Positions 18,550 through 27,521 of a DNA stretch of 64,000 bases are shown in pieces. Source of the stretch: Micromonospora gifhornensis (GTDB taxonomy: Bacteria > Actinomycetota > Actinomycetes > Mycobacteriales > Micromonosporaceae); the NCBI RefSeq assembly GCF_016863515.1, contig NZ_BOPA01000014.1:124001-188000 (forward strand), read 5' to 3'. The notes under the pieces are model-generated. The model made no database searches, was not told the origin of the DNA, and was given only the letters and a program-made list of their open reading frames with translations. How positions within the stretch are numbered: the stretch's first letter is position 1; every line of letters begins with the position of its first letter. The position numbers were made by a program, and so were the translations under genes.

Positions 18550-18593
18550 TTGACATTACTGTAGTCACGGCTTGAAGACTACAGTCATGCAAC
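18534..18593 (+). promoter_or_regulatory. Promoter and dyad upstream of NRPS 1
   Basis: TTGACG (18534-18539) is followed 17 bases later by TACTGT (18557-18562), a plausible -35/-10 pair. Overlapping the -10 is a perfect inverted repeat ACTGTAGTC (18558-18566) and GACTACAGT (18577-18585) with a 10-base spacer, flanked by further symmetry (GTTGACAT on the left, CATGCAAC on the right). Related ACTGTAGT sequences occur in the gaps at 30.2 kb and 51.3 kb, and a weaker version at 41.0 kb. Confidence 0.6.
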
Positions 18594-18606
18594 AGGCGGG
18601 GTGGTT

Positions 18607-21600
18607 ATGGATAGCTTCGGCGATCGGGTCCGTTCACTTCCGGCTGACGAGCGGGACAAGGTGCTCAGGAGGCTCACCGGCAGCCTCGCCGAACCGGAGC
18701 AGGACCTGATCAGGCGACGTCCTGACGGCACCCACCCGCTGCCGCTGTCCTACCTGCAGGAGCACCTCTGGTTCCTGGACCGGCTGAACCCGGGAACCAG
18801 CACCTACAACCTCGGGGCCACCTTCCGGCTACGCGGACGCGTGGAGATCGGCGCACTCTGCGCCAGCCTGCACGACCTCGTCACCCGGCACGAGGCACTG
18901 CGCACCACGGTCGTCGACCAGGACGGGCGGCCGGTCCAGGTGGTCCACGACGCGGGGGCCGCTGTGACCGTCGTCGACCTGTCCCGTACTCCGGAGGCCG
19001 AACGCGACAGCACAGTTGCCCGCTGGGCCCGCGAGGCCGTCGACCGGCCCTTCGACCTTGACCGGGAGACCCTGTTCCGCGCCACGATCGCCGTCCTCGG
19101 CCCGCAGGACTACCTGCTCGCCCTCACCATGCACCACATCTGCGTCGACGGCTGGTCGTCACAGACCCTGCTCGCCGAGTTGACCGAGCTGTACCGGGCC
19201 GCGGTGACCGGTACCGAACCGGCGCTGGGCGTACCGCAGGTGCACTACCCCGACTTCGCGGTCTGGCAGCGCAGCCGAGGCGACGAGATGCTGACCGGGC
19301 AGCTGGACTACTGGCAGCGGACGCTGCGGGACCTGCCGACGTTGGCGATGCCCACCGACTTCCCCCGGCCGGTCGTACCCTCCGACCGCAGCGAGAGCGT
19401 GACGACGGTCCTTCGCGGCGCGGTGGTACCGGCCCTGCGCGAGCTGTCCCGTCGGCGCGGAGCGACGCTGTTCATGACCCTCGTCGCGGCCTTCGACGCG
19501 GTCCTGTCCCGCTACACCGGTCAGGACGACATCGTCATCGGCACCACCACCACCGGCCGACACCGCCCCCAGCTGCCGGAGATGATCGGTCACTTCGTGA
19601 ACATGGTCGTGCTCCGCACCGATCTCGGCGGCAACCCCACCTTCGACGAACTGCTCGACCGGGTACAGCAGACAGTGCTGGGTGCCTGGCGCAATCAGGA
19701 CGTACCGTTCGAGAAGGTCGTCGCCGCGGTGCGTCCGGAACGGGAAGCCGGGCGCAACCCGCTGTTCCAGGTGGGGTTGCAACTGCTGCCCGGTGCAGCC
19801 GCCGGTGCCGCGCTGGACCTGCCCGAGGTGAGCGCCGCACTCGTCGACGCCGGACTGGACCGGCATCCGTTCGACCTGTCCCTGACCGTCCAGGAGGACG
19901 AAGAGGCGCTGCACATCACCGCCGACTTCCGCACCGACCTGTTCGCCGTACCCCGCATCGAACGACTCGTGGGGCACCTGTGCACCGTGCTGGAGGCGGT
20001 GGCGGCGAACAGCGGCACCGGACTGGGCGAACTGCCGATACTCACCCCGATCGAACGTGAGCGGGTCCTGGAGGCCTGGCAGGGGGCCCGCCGGCCGTAC
20101 CTGCGTGAACCGGTGCACCGACAGATCGCCGCCCAGGCTGCGCGTACGCCCCGCACCGTCGCCCTGCGCCACGGCGACGAGCAACTCACCTACCGCGGGT
20201 TGATCGAGCGGGCCGACCGCCTCGCCGGGTACCTGCGGGGTCGCGGAGTCGGACACGAGGACATCGTCGGGGTCGCCCTGGAACGTGGCATCGACACCGT
20301 CGTCGCCTTCCTCGCCACGATGAACGCGGGCGCCGCGTTCCTCCCACTGGATCTCGCCCACCCCCGCAACCGGCTCGCCTACCAGCTCGACGACGCGGGC
20401 GCCAAGGTGGTGATCAGCCACTCCCGGGTACGGGACCGGCTTCCGGACAGCACCGGCTGGGAGCCGGTCTGGTTGGATCTCGACGCCGCCGCGATCGCCG
20501 CCGCGCCGACACCTGCTGAACCGTCGCCAGTCACCGAGTCGTCGCTTGTCTACGTCCTCTACACCTCCGGTTCGACGGGACGGCCCAAGGGCGTGCTGAT
20601 CGAGCACCGCGCGCTGTCCAACTTCGTCTCCTGGATGACCGGGGTGTTCGAACTCGGACCTGGCGACCAGATGTTGCAGTACGCCGCGGTCAACTTCGAC
20701 CTCGCCGAGGGGGAGATCTTCTCCGCGCTCACCTCCGGAGCGACCCTGGTGCTCGCGCCGGAGCAGTTGCGCAGCGACCCCGGTTCGCTGTCCGGGGTGA
20801 TCGAGGCCGAGGGCATCACCTATCTCGGTGCTCCGCCGGCGGTGCTGAGCCTCATCCCACCGGCGGAGTACCCGCTGCTGCGCAAGATCCTCGTCGGTGG
20901 TGAGGCGTTGCCCGGTGACCTGGTGAACCGGTGGCGGGCCCCCGGCCGTCGCTTCGTCAACGGGTACGGCCCCACCGAGATCACCATCGGGTGCAGCTAC
21001 TACGTCTGCGAACACCGGGAATGGCGGGGACAGCCGCCGATCGGTCGGGCCATGCCCAACCGCTTCGTCTACGTGCTCGACCGTTTCGACAAGCCCACCC
21101 CGGTCGGGGTGCCCGGCGAGATCACCGTCGGCGGTGTGGGTCTGGCCCGCGGCTACCTCAACGCCCCGGAGCTGACCGCCGCCCGGTTCGTGCCGAACCC
21201 GTTCCGTCCCGGTGAGCTGATGTACCGCACCGGAGACCTCGGCATGTGGGGCGAGACCGGCCAGTTGCAGTTCCTCGGGCGCATCGACACCCAGGTCAAG
21301 TTGCGCGGCGTACGGATCGAGCTGACCGAGATCGAGGCCTGTCTCGCCGGCCATCCGGAGGTACGCCAGGCCGCCGTCCTGCTCCGTACGGACCTGCCCG
21401 GCGGTCCCCGGCTCGTCGCGTACCTGGTTCCCGGGTCCCGGGTGCCGGGGGAGGCCGAACTACGCGCACACCTGACCCGGGAACTGCCCGCCGGCGTCGT
21501 ACCCGGCAGCTATGTCGTACTTGACGAACTGCCCCTGACCACGGTGGGGAAGATCGACCAGGCGGCACTGCCCGCGCCGCAGCTCACCGAGGGGCGCGCA

Positions 21601-24600
21601 CCGCGTACCGAGACGGAGCGGGTGCTCTGCGAACTCTTCGCCGAGGTGCTCGGGGTGGACACGGTCACCATCGACGACAGCTTCTTCGACCTGGGCGGGT
21701 ACTCGCTGCTCGTGGTGCGGCTGGTGAACCGGGTACGCGAACGGCTCGGTGCCGAACTGGAGATCCGGACCATCTTCGACACGCCGACCGTGGCCGGGAT
21801 GGCGCACACCTTGGACGGCGGCAGCGGCGCGGACGACCAGGACCTCGCGGTACCGACCGAACAGCTGCAGGTCGAGGCACCGACCGAGCAGCCGCAGGTC
21901 GAGGCACCGACCGAGCAGCCGCCGGTTGCGGACGTCGGTGCGGTCCCGGCTGGCGAGCCGGGACGCCCGGAGCGGGTGCCGCTCTCCTACGCCCAACGGC
22001 GGCTGTGGTTCCTGGCCCAGATGGAAGGCCCCAGCGCCACCTACAACGTGCCGATGGCGTTGCGGCTGACCGGGCCGCTGGACCCGGACGCCCTACAGGT
22101 GGCGCTCGACGACGTGGTGGGCCGGCACGAGGTGCTGCGTACCGTCTACCCGCAGTTCGACGGCGAACCGACGCAGCACGTCGTGGCCGACGCCCACGTA
22201 CCGCTGATCCGCCCGGACGTCACGCCGGGACAGCTGCCACAGCTTCTCGCCGACGCCGCCGCAACCGTCTTCGACCTCGCCGTCGACCTGCCGGTCCGCG
22301 CGTGGCTGCTGCCCACCGGGCCGCAGGAGCACGTGCTCATGATCGTCCTGCACCACATCGCCAGCGACGGGCTCTCCCTGCTGCCGCTGCTGACCGATCT
22401 GGGCACCGCCTATGCGGCTCGCCGCGACGGGTCGGCGCCGACCTGGCCGCCCCTGCCGATGCAGTACGCCGACTACACCCTGCGCCAGCGGGCGCAACTC
22501 GGCGAGGTCACCGACCCCGACAGCCCGCTGGGCCGGCAGCTCGCCTACTGGAAGCGGACGCTGGCGCAGCTGCCGGCGGCGTTGCAGCTGCCCGCCGACC
22601 GGCCCCGGCCCCCGGTCGCCAGCTACCGCGGTGACCTGCTCACCTTCCCGATCGACGCCGAGCTGCACGCCCGCCTGCTCGACCTGACCCGACGCCACCG
22701 CGTCAGCATGTTCATGCTCTTCCAGGCCGCGTTCGCCGCCCTGCTGACCCGCCTCGGCGCGGGCACCGACATTCCCGTGGGCGCCCCCACCGCCGGGCGG
22801 GCCGAGGCCGACCTCGACGCCCTTGTCGGCTTCTTCGTCAACACCCTGGTGTTGCGCACCGACACCGCCGGCAACCCCACCTTCGCCGAACTGCTGACCC
22901 GGGTACGCGACACCGACCTCGCCGCCTTCGCCCACCAGGATCTGCCCTTCGAGCTGCTCGCCGAGGCGCTCAACCCGCCGCGCGCCGCCGGGCACCACCC
23001 CCTGTTCCAGGTGGTGCTCCAGGTCAACAGCGGTGGGGCGGGTGGCCTACCGCCGCTGGGCGACGTCACCGTGACCGCGGAGCTGGTCGACCTGCACGTG
23101 GCCAAGTTCGACCTGGTGCTCGGCGCGGAGGAGAGCTACACCGAGGCGCGACCCGCCGGCATCCTCGGCTCGTTCGAGTACGCCACCGATCTGTTCGACC
23201 GGGACACCGTGGCGCGGCTGGGGGCGCGACTGGTCCACCTTCTCGACGCGGTCAGCCGCGATCCGGCGCAGCCGCTGGACGCCATCGACCTGTTCCTGCC
23301 GGGTGAACGCGAGCGGGTGCTCGACGAGTTCAACCGCACCGACCGACCCGTACCCGACACGGTGCTGCCCGATCTGTTCGAGGCGCAGGTGCAGCGCAGC
23401 CCCGAGGCCACCGCCGTCGTCGCCGACACGGGTGCCGTCAACTACGCGACGCTCGACGAGGCGGCGAACCGGCTCGCGCATCACCTCCTCTCCCACGGGG
23501 TCACGCCCGGGGCGATCGTCGCGGTCGCGATTCCCCGGCGGATCGAGCTGATCGTCTCCCTCTACGCCGTGCACAAGGCAGGTGCGGCGTACCTGCCGTT
23601 GGAAACCGACCACCCGGCCGAGCGACTGCGGTACGCGGTACGGCACAGTCGACCGACCCTCGTGTTGACCACCGGCGACACCGAACTCCCCGATCTCGGC
23701 GTACCGGTCGTGGTCCTGGACGATCCCCGGACCCGCACCGAACTGGCCACCCGGCCCGCCACCCGGCCGGCGCGCGACCTGCACCCCCGACACCCCGCGT
23801 ACGTGATCTACACCTCCGGGTCGACCGGGCGGCCGAAGGCGGTCGTCGTGTCACACCACGCGATCGTCAACCGGCTCGCCTGGATGCTGCACCACTACCC
23901 GCTCGACGCCACCGACCGGGTGTTGCAGAAGACCCCGGCCGGGTTCGACGTGTCGGTGCCGGAGTTCTTCGGGCCGCACCAGGTGGGTGCCACGCTCGTG
24001 CTCGCCGCACCGGGGGAGCAGGCCGACCCCGGTCGCCTCGCCGCGCGCATCCGCGACGACGCGGTCACCGTCGTGCACTTCGTACCGTCGATGCTGCGGA
24101 CGTTCCTGGCCGAGCCCACCGCGGCGACCTGCACCGGCCTGCGGCGGGTCTTCGTCAGCGGGGAGGAGCTTCCGACCGCGGTCCAGCGGCGCTTCCACCA
24201 GCTGTTCGACGCGGAACTGCACAACCTGTACGGGCCCACGGAAGCGGCCGTCGAGGTCAGCGCCTGGCAGTGCCGCCCCGACGACACCGGACCGGTACCG
24301 ATCGGACGACCGGTCTGGAACACCCGCCTGCACGTCCTCGACGACCAACTGAACCCGCTGCCCATAGGTGTCACCGGCGAGCTGTATCTGGCCGGCCGCC
24401 AGCTCGCCGACGGCTACCAGCACCAGCCGGGCCTGACCGCCCAGCGGTTCCTGCCCGACCCGTACGGTCCGCCGGGGTCCCGGATGTACCGCAGTGGTGA
24501 CCTCGCCCGGTGGCGGGCCGACGGCGCGCTGGAGTTCCTGGGGCGGGTCGACGACCAGATGAAGATCCGTGGCCTGCGGATCGAGCCGCAGGAGGTGGAG

Positions 24601-26739
24601 GAGGCGCTCGCCCGGCACACCGGCGTGGCGTCCGCCGCGGTCGCTGCCCATCCCGCCCCGGACGGCGGCGCCCAACTCGTCGGTCACCTCGTGCCGGACC
24701 CGACGGTGGAGCCGTTGCTGCACCGCCTGGCGGCACTGCGCGCGACCGAGTCACTGCCGTGGCAGACCCTGCCCGACGGCACCGCGGTCGTGGCCCCGGA
24801 CCGGGCCACCGCTCAGTTCCTGTACCGGGAGCTGTTCGAGGACGGCCCGGTGTCACCGGCACGTCTGGAGCTGCCCGCCGACGCGTGCGTGTTCGACGTC
24901 GGCGCACACGTCGGCATGTTCAGCCTCGCCCTGCACCGCGCCCACCCGGATGTGGTGACGTACGCCTTCGAGCCGGTGCCCGCCCTGCACCGGATGCTGG
25001 CGGCCAACACCGCCCTGTACGGACTGACGGCGCAGACCTTCGCCCACGGGCTCGGCGACACCGAGGGCGAGGTCGACTTCACCTACTACCCGCACCTGTC
25101 GATCATGTCCGGCCGGTACGCCGACACCGCAGCCGACGCCCGCGTCGTCCAGGGGTACGAAGGGGTGTCGGCGGACAGCCCGCACTGGGCTGAGCTGCGC
25201 GACGAGCGACTGCGACCGGAACGTGTGACAGTCGCGCTGCGCACCCTGTCCGCCGTCATCGACGAGACCGCCGTGTCGCGCATCGATCTGCTCAAGGTCG
25301 ACGTCGAACGCAGCGAACTCGACGTGCTGCGCGGAATCCGCGACGAGCACTGGCCGCTGATCCGGCAGGTGCTCGTCGAGACCGACAACGCTGGCGCCGA
25401 CGAGGTCGGCGACCTGCTGGTCCGGCACGGTTTCGCGGTCACCCGGCACACGCCGGAACTGCTCGCGGGCACCGGGTTGGTCAGCCTGCACGCCGTCCGT
25501 CCCGACGATTTGTCGCGGCCAGCGCGGCCGGCGCAGCTCAGGTGTCCCCGTACGGAGGCGGAGTTCGTCGCCGAGGTGCGCGACGAGGCCCGCCACGTGC
25601 TACCGGCGCATCTGGTGCCGCAACGCCTCGTCCTGCTCGACCGGCTTCCGCTGTCGGCGAGCGGCAAACTCGACAGGTCCCGGCTGCCCGCACCCGGCCG
25701 GGACGGAGGGCGGGGACGAGCACCGCGAACCCGGGACGAGGAGATCGCCTGCGGGATCGTCGCCGAACTGCTGCACCGCGACCAGGTCACCATCGACGAC
25801 AACTTCTTCGACCTGGGTGGGCACTCCCTGCTGACGGTCCAACTGGTCAACCGGATCGCCGCGGCCACCGGACGGCAGCTCAGCGTCCGGTCGGTGTTCG
25901 TCACCCCGACCGTCGCCGGGCTGCTCTCCGACGCCTCCGAGCAGGGCGGCCTCGACGTCCTGCTGCCCCTGCGAGCTACAGGTGACCGCGCGCCGCTGTT
26001 CTGCGTACACCCGTTCACCGGGCTCAGTTGGGGCTACGCGGGACTCGCCCGGCATCTGGAGTCCGACCGACCGCTGTACGGCCTCCAGTCGCCGCTGCTG
26101 ACCGATCCGGATTCGGCCGCAGCTGACGTCGCGGCCCTCGCGGAGCTGTACCTCGAACGGATCCGCGCGGTCGCGCCCCAGGGGCCGTACCACCTGCTCG
26201 GGTGGTCCTTCGGAGGCCTGGTGGCCCACGAGATCGCGGTCCGGCTGCGGGAGCGGGGCGAGCAGGTCGGCGTGCTGGCACTGCTGGACGCCTACCCGGT
26301 GCCGCAGCAGGGCCCGGCGGCCCAGCCGCCCACTCCGGCCGAGGTGCTCGGCGTGCTCACCGGTGACCCCGAGCTTCGCAGCACCGATCCGAGCCTGTCC
26401 GTACTGCCCGACGACGAGGAACTCGCCCAGCTGGTACGGGAGGCGAACCCGGCGCTGGCACAGTTGCGGACCGCGGAGATCGCCGGGATCGCCCGCGCCG
26501 CCGCCGGGCACGTCGAGGCGATGCGCCACCACCTGCCCCGCCGGTACGACGGCGACCTGCTCTTCGTCACCGCCACCGAGGACCGGCCCGAGCAGGCGCC
26601 CACCGCGGACGCGTGGGAGCCGTACGTGGGAGGTGGGGTGACCCGGGTCGACGTGGCGGCGAACCACTGGTCGATGACCGAACCCGCGCCGCTCGCGCGC
26701 ATCGGGGCGGCGCTGCGGCAGCGACTGGACGAGGTGTAG
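18607..26739 (+). CDS. Two-module NRPS: C-A-T-C-A(FkbM methyltransferase)-T-TE
   Basis: 2710 residues from ATG 18607 (GTG 18601 is the alternative). Domains in order: C1 (about 43-475, HHICVDG at 176); A1 (500-1000, LYTSGSTGRPKG near 650); T1 (S1033); a linker with VEAPTEQPQ repeats; C2 (1125-1560, HHIASDG at 1249); A2 (1585-2400), interrupted between motifs A8 and A9 by an FkbM-type methyltransferase (about 2035-2300, FDVGAHVGMF near 2096); T2 (S2407); and a TE (2460-2710, GWSFG with S2534). By-eye specificity codes: A1 D-L-G-G-L-G-G-I-G-K, matching nothing I know; A2 D-V-P-H-F-S-L-V-E-K, close to the serine code DVWHFSLVDK. It should add two residues, the second methylated, and release the chain. 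As the only protein here with an intact TE it is probably the terminal synthetase. Confidence 0.95.
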   Translation: MDSFGDRVRSLPADERDKVLRRLTGSLAEPEQDLIRRRPDGTHPLPLSYLQEHLWFLDRLNPGTSTYNLGATFRLRGRVEIGALCASLHDLVTRHEALRTTVVDQDGRPVQVVHDAGAAVTVVDLSRTPEAERDSTVARWAREAVDRPFDLDRETLFRATIAVLGPQDYLLALTMHHICVDGWSSQTLLAELTELYRAAVTGTEPALGVPQVHYPDFAVWQRSRGDEMLTGQLDYWQRTLRDLPTLAMPTDFPRPVVPSDRSESVTTVLRGAVVPALRELSRRRGATLFMTLVAAFDAVLSRYTGQDDIVIGTTTTGRHRPQLPEMIGHFVNMVVLRTDLGGNPTFDELLDRVQQTVLGAWRNQDVPFEKVVAAVRPEREAGRNPLFQVGLQLLPGAAAGAALDLPEVSAALVDAGLDRHPFDLSLTVQEDEEALHITADFRTDLFAVPRIERLVGHLCTVLEAVAANSGTGLGELPILTPIERERVLEAWQGARRPYLREPVHRQIAAQAARTPRTVALRHGDEQLTYRGLIERADRLAGYLRGRGVGHEDIVGVALERGIDTVVAFLATMNAGAAFLPLDLAHPRNRLAYQLDDAGAKVVISHSRVRDRLPDSTGWEPVWLDLDAAAIAAAPTPAEPSPVTESSLVYVLYTSGSTGRPKGVLIEHRALSNFVSWMTGVFELGPGDQMLQYAAVNFDLAEGEIFSALTSGATLVLAPEQLRSDPGSLSGVIEAEGITYLGAPPAVLSLIPPAEYPLLRKILVGGEALPGDLVNRWRAPGRRFVNGYGPTEITIGCSYYVCEHREWRGQPPIGRAMPNRFVYVLDRFDKPTPVGVPGEITVGGVGLARGYLNAPELTAARFVPNPFRPGELMYRTGDLGMWGETGQLQFLGRIDTQVKLRGVRIELTEIEACLAGHPEVRQAAVLLRTDLPGGPRLVAYLVPGSRVPGEAELRAHLTRELPAGVVPGSYVVLDELPLTTVGKIDQAALPAPQLTEGRAPRTETERVLCELFAEVLGVDTVTIDDSFFDLGGYSLLVVRLVNRVRERLGAELEIRTIFDTPTVAGMAHTLDGGSGADDQDLAVPTEQLQVEAPTEQPQVEAPTEQPPVADVGAVPAGEPGRPERVPLSYAQRRLWFLAQMEGPSATYNVPMALRLTGPLDPDALQVALDDVVGRHEVLRTVYPQFDGEPTQHVVADAHVPLIRPDVTPGQLPQLLADAAATVFDLAVDLPVRAWLLPTGPQEHVLMIVLHHIASDGLSLLPLLTDLGTAYAARRDGSAPTWPPLPMQYADYTLRQRAQLGEVTDPDSPLGRQLAYWKRTLAQLPAALQLPADRPRPPVASYRGDLLTFPIDAELHARLLDLTRRHRVSMFMLFQAAFAALLTRLGAGTDIPVGAPTAGRAEADLDALVGFFVNTLVLRTDTAGNPTFAELLTRVRDTDLAAFAHQDLPFELLAEALNPPRAAGHHPLFQVVLQVNSGGAGGLPPLGDVTVTAELVDLHVAKFDLVLGAEESYTEARPAGILGSFEYATDLFDRDTVARLGARLVHLLDAVSRDPAQPLDAIDLFLPGERERVLDEFNRTDRPVPDTVLPDLFEAQVQRSPEATAVVADTGAVNYATLDEAANRLAHHLLSHGVTPGAIVAVAIPRRIELIVSLYAVHKAGAAYLPLETDHPAERLRYAVRHSRPTLVLTTGDTELPDLGVPVVVLDDPRTRTELATRPATRPARDLHPRHPAYVIYTSGSTGRPKAVVVSHHAIVNRLAWMLHHYPLDATDRVLQKTPAGFDVSVPEFFGPHQVGATLVLAAPGEQADPGRLAARIRDDAVTVVHFVPSMLRTFLAEPTAATCTGLRRVFVSGEELPTAVQRRFHQLFDAELHNLYGPTEAAVEVSAWQCRPDDTGPVPIGRPVWNTRLHVLDDQLNPLPIGVTGELYLAGRQLADGYQHQPGLTAQRFLPDPYGPPGSRMYRSGDLARWRADGALEFLGRVDDQMKIRGLRIEPQEVEEALARHTGVASAAVAAHPAPDGGAQLVGHLVPDPTVEPLLHRLAALRATESLPWQTLPDGTAVVAPDRATAQFLYRELFEDGPVSPARLELPADACVFDVGAHVGMFSLALHRAHPDVVTYAFEPVPALHRMLAANTALYGLTAQTFAHGLGDTEGEVDFTYYPHLSIMSGRYADTAADARVVQGYEGVSADSPHWAELRDERLRPERVTVALRTLSAVIDETAVSRIDLLKVDVERSELDVLRGIRDEHWPLIRQVLVETDNAGADEVGDLLVRHGFAVTRHTPELLAGTGLVSLHAVRPDDLSRPARPAQLRCPRTEAEFVAEVRDEARHVLPAHLVPQRLVLLDRLPLSASGKLDRSRLPAPGRDGGRGRAPRTRDEEIACGIVAELLHRDQVTIDDNFFDLGGHSLLTVQLVNRIAAATGRQLSVRSVFVTPTVAGLLSDASEQGGLDVLLPLRATGDRAPLFCVHPFTGLSWGYAGLARHLESDRPLYGLQSPLLTDPDSAAADVAALAELYLERIRAVAPQGPYHLLGWSFGGLVAHEIAVRLRERGEQVGVLALLDAYPVPQQGPAAQPPTPAEVLGVLTGDPELRSTDPSLSVLPDDEELAQLVREANPALAQLRTAEIAGIARAAAGHVEAMRHHLPRRYDGDLLFVTATEDRPEQAPTADAWEPYVGGGVTRVDVAANHWSMTEPAPLARIGAALRQRLDEV
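21868..21921 (+). repeat. 27-bp tandem repeat in the NRPS linker
   Basis: Two identical 27-base copies (21868-21894 and 21895-21921), preceded by one degenerate copy, encode VEAPTEQPQ repeats in the linker between T1 and C2. Likely flexible and variable between strains. Confidence 0.85.
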
Positions 26740-26747
26740 CGCACAAG

Positions 26748-26788
26748 CGTCGGGCACCTCCACCCCTCGGGGGCGGAGGTGCCCGACG
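26748..26788. terminator. Bidirectional terminator between convergent operons
   Basis: A 14-base-pair perfect stem (26748-26761 with 26775-26788) follows the NRPS stop by 8 bases and precedes the stop of the convergent hotdog gene. It fits a terminator for both transcripts. Confidence 0.85.
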
Positions 26789-26814
26789 ATCGTGCGTGAG
26801 GTGCGGGTGAGCGG

Positions 26815-27219
26815 TCAGCCCGCCGGGGGGACCACCACTGTGGCCTCGGCGGTGACCGCGACGACCGGCGGTTGCAGCGGCTGCGCCGCGGTGACCCCCC
26901 GCTCGGGGGTGGCCCGGCAGAGCACCGAACAGGTCAGGGCGACGGTACGGGACCGGGTACGCAGCCGGGTCACCGTGGCCGTGAACTCGACGACGTCACC
27001 GGCCCGGATCGGGGCGTGGAACTCGACGGCCCGGTAGCCGGCGAGCAGCCCTTCGTCGCCGTCGGTCCGGATGGTGAGTTCGGTGACCGCGTCGCCGAAC
27101 CCGGCCAGGGCGTACGCGCCGTTGACGAGGTCGCCCGCGTAGCGGACGTCGGCGCGGGAGACGTAGCGCCGGTGGGCCACGCTCATGCCGAGTCGCGGGT
27201 CGGTGTCGGGGCCGCTCAC
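26815..27219 (-). CDS. Hotdog-fold protein, 3-aminobutyryl-CoA ammonia-lyase family
   Basis: 134 residues. The run RYAGDLVNGAYALAGFGD, then ELTIRTDGDEG and VEFHAPIRAGD, matches the hotdog ammonia lyase (Kal) of lysine fermentation, which removes NH3 from 3-aminobutyryl-CoA. Thioesterase-type hotdog proteins are the alternative. The GTG at 27219 overlaps the stop of a free carrier-protein gene (GTGA), so the pair is coupled. Inference: it may eliminate or add ammonia at the beta carbon of a carrier- or CoA-bound acyl group, such as the 2,3-diaminobutyrate predicted elsewhere in this cluster. It is the last gene of a three-gene operon. Confidence 0.78.
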   Translation of the reverse strand: MSGPDTDPRLGMSVAHRRYVSRADVRYAGDLVNGAYALAGFGDAVTELTIRTDGDEGLLAGYRAVEFHAPIRAGDVVEFTATVTRLRTRSRTVALTCSVLCRATPERGVTAAQPLQPPVVAVTAEATVVVPPAG

Positions 27220-27521
27220 TGCGGGGCTCCCTGGCCGGTCCCGCCCTGGAGTTGGTCCACCACCAGGCGGGTCAGCACGTCGCTTGTGGGTTGCTGGAAG
27301 AACGCGGCGGCGTCCACCTCGACCTCGAAGACCCGGTTGGCGCGGTTCACCAGCCGGATCAGGGCGAGGCTGTCGGCACCTGACTCGAACAGGTTCGCGG
27401 TGGGCTGCACGTCGAGTCCGGGCAGGACGGCGGCGAGGACCTCGTCGCGCAGGATGGCCGCCACCGGCTCGTGCAACCCGGTCGGCTCGTGAAATCCGGT
27501 CGGGTCGTGCAACGCGGTCAT
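27216..27521 (-). CDS. Free-standing peptidyl/acyl carrier protein
   Basis: 101 residues. The phosphopantetheine motif is FESGADSLALIRL with attachment site S51. The first about 20 residues contain a short repeat (HDPTG, HEPTG, HEP) before the carrier fold. It should carry a thioester-bound amino acid for trans delivery. The start ATG overlaps the stop of the degenerate NRPS gene (ATGA), and the stop overlaps the hotdog gene, so the three proteins probably work together. Confidence 0.9.
   Translation of the reverse strand: MTALHDPTGFHEPTGLHEPVAAILRDEVLAAVLPGLDVQPTANLFESGADSLALIRLVNRANRVFEVEVDAAAFFQQPTSDVLTRLVVDQLQGGTGQGAPQ

Noticed and set aside
19159-21354. Long minus-strand frame inside NRPS 1, and a similar one at 51656-54235
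   Set aside because: Both lie opposite clear A/C/T domains and translate to repetitive Arg/Gly/Val sequence; antisense shadows.
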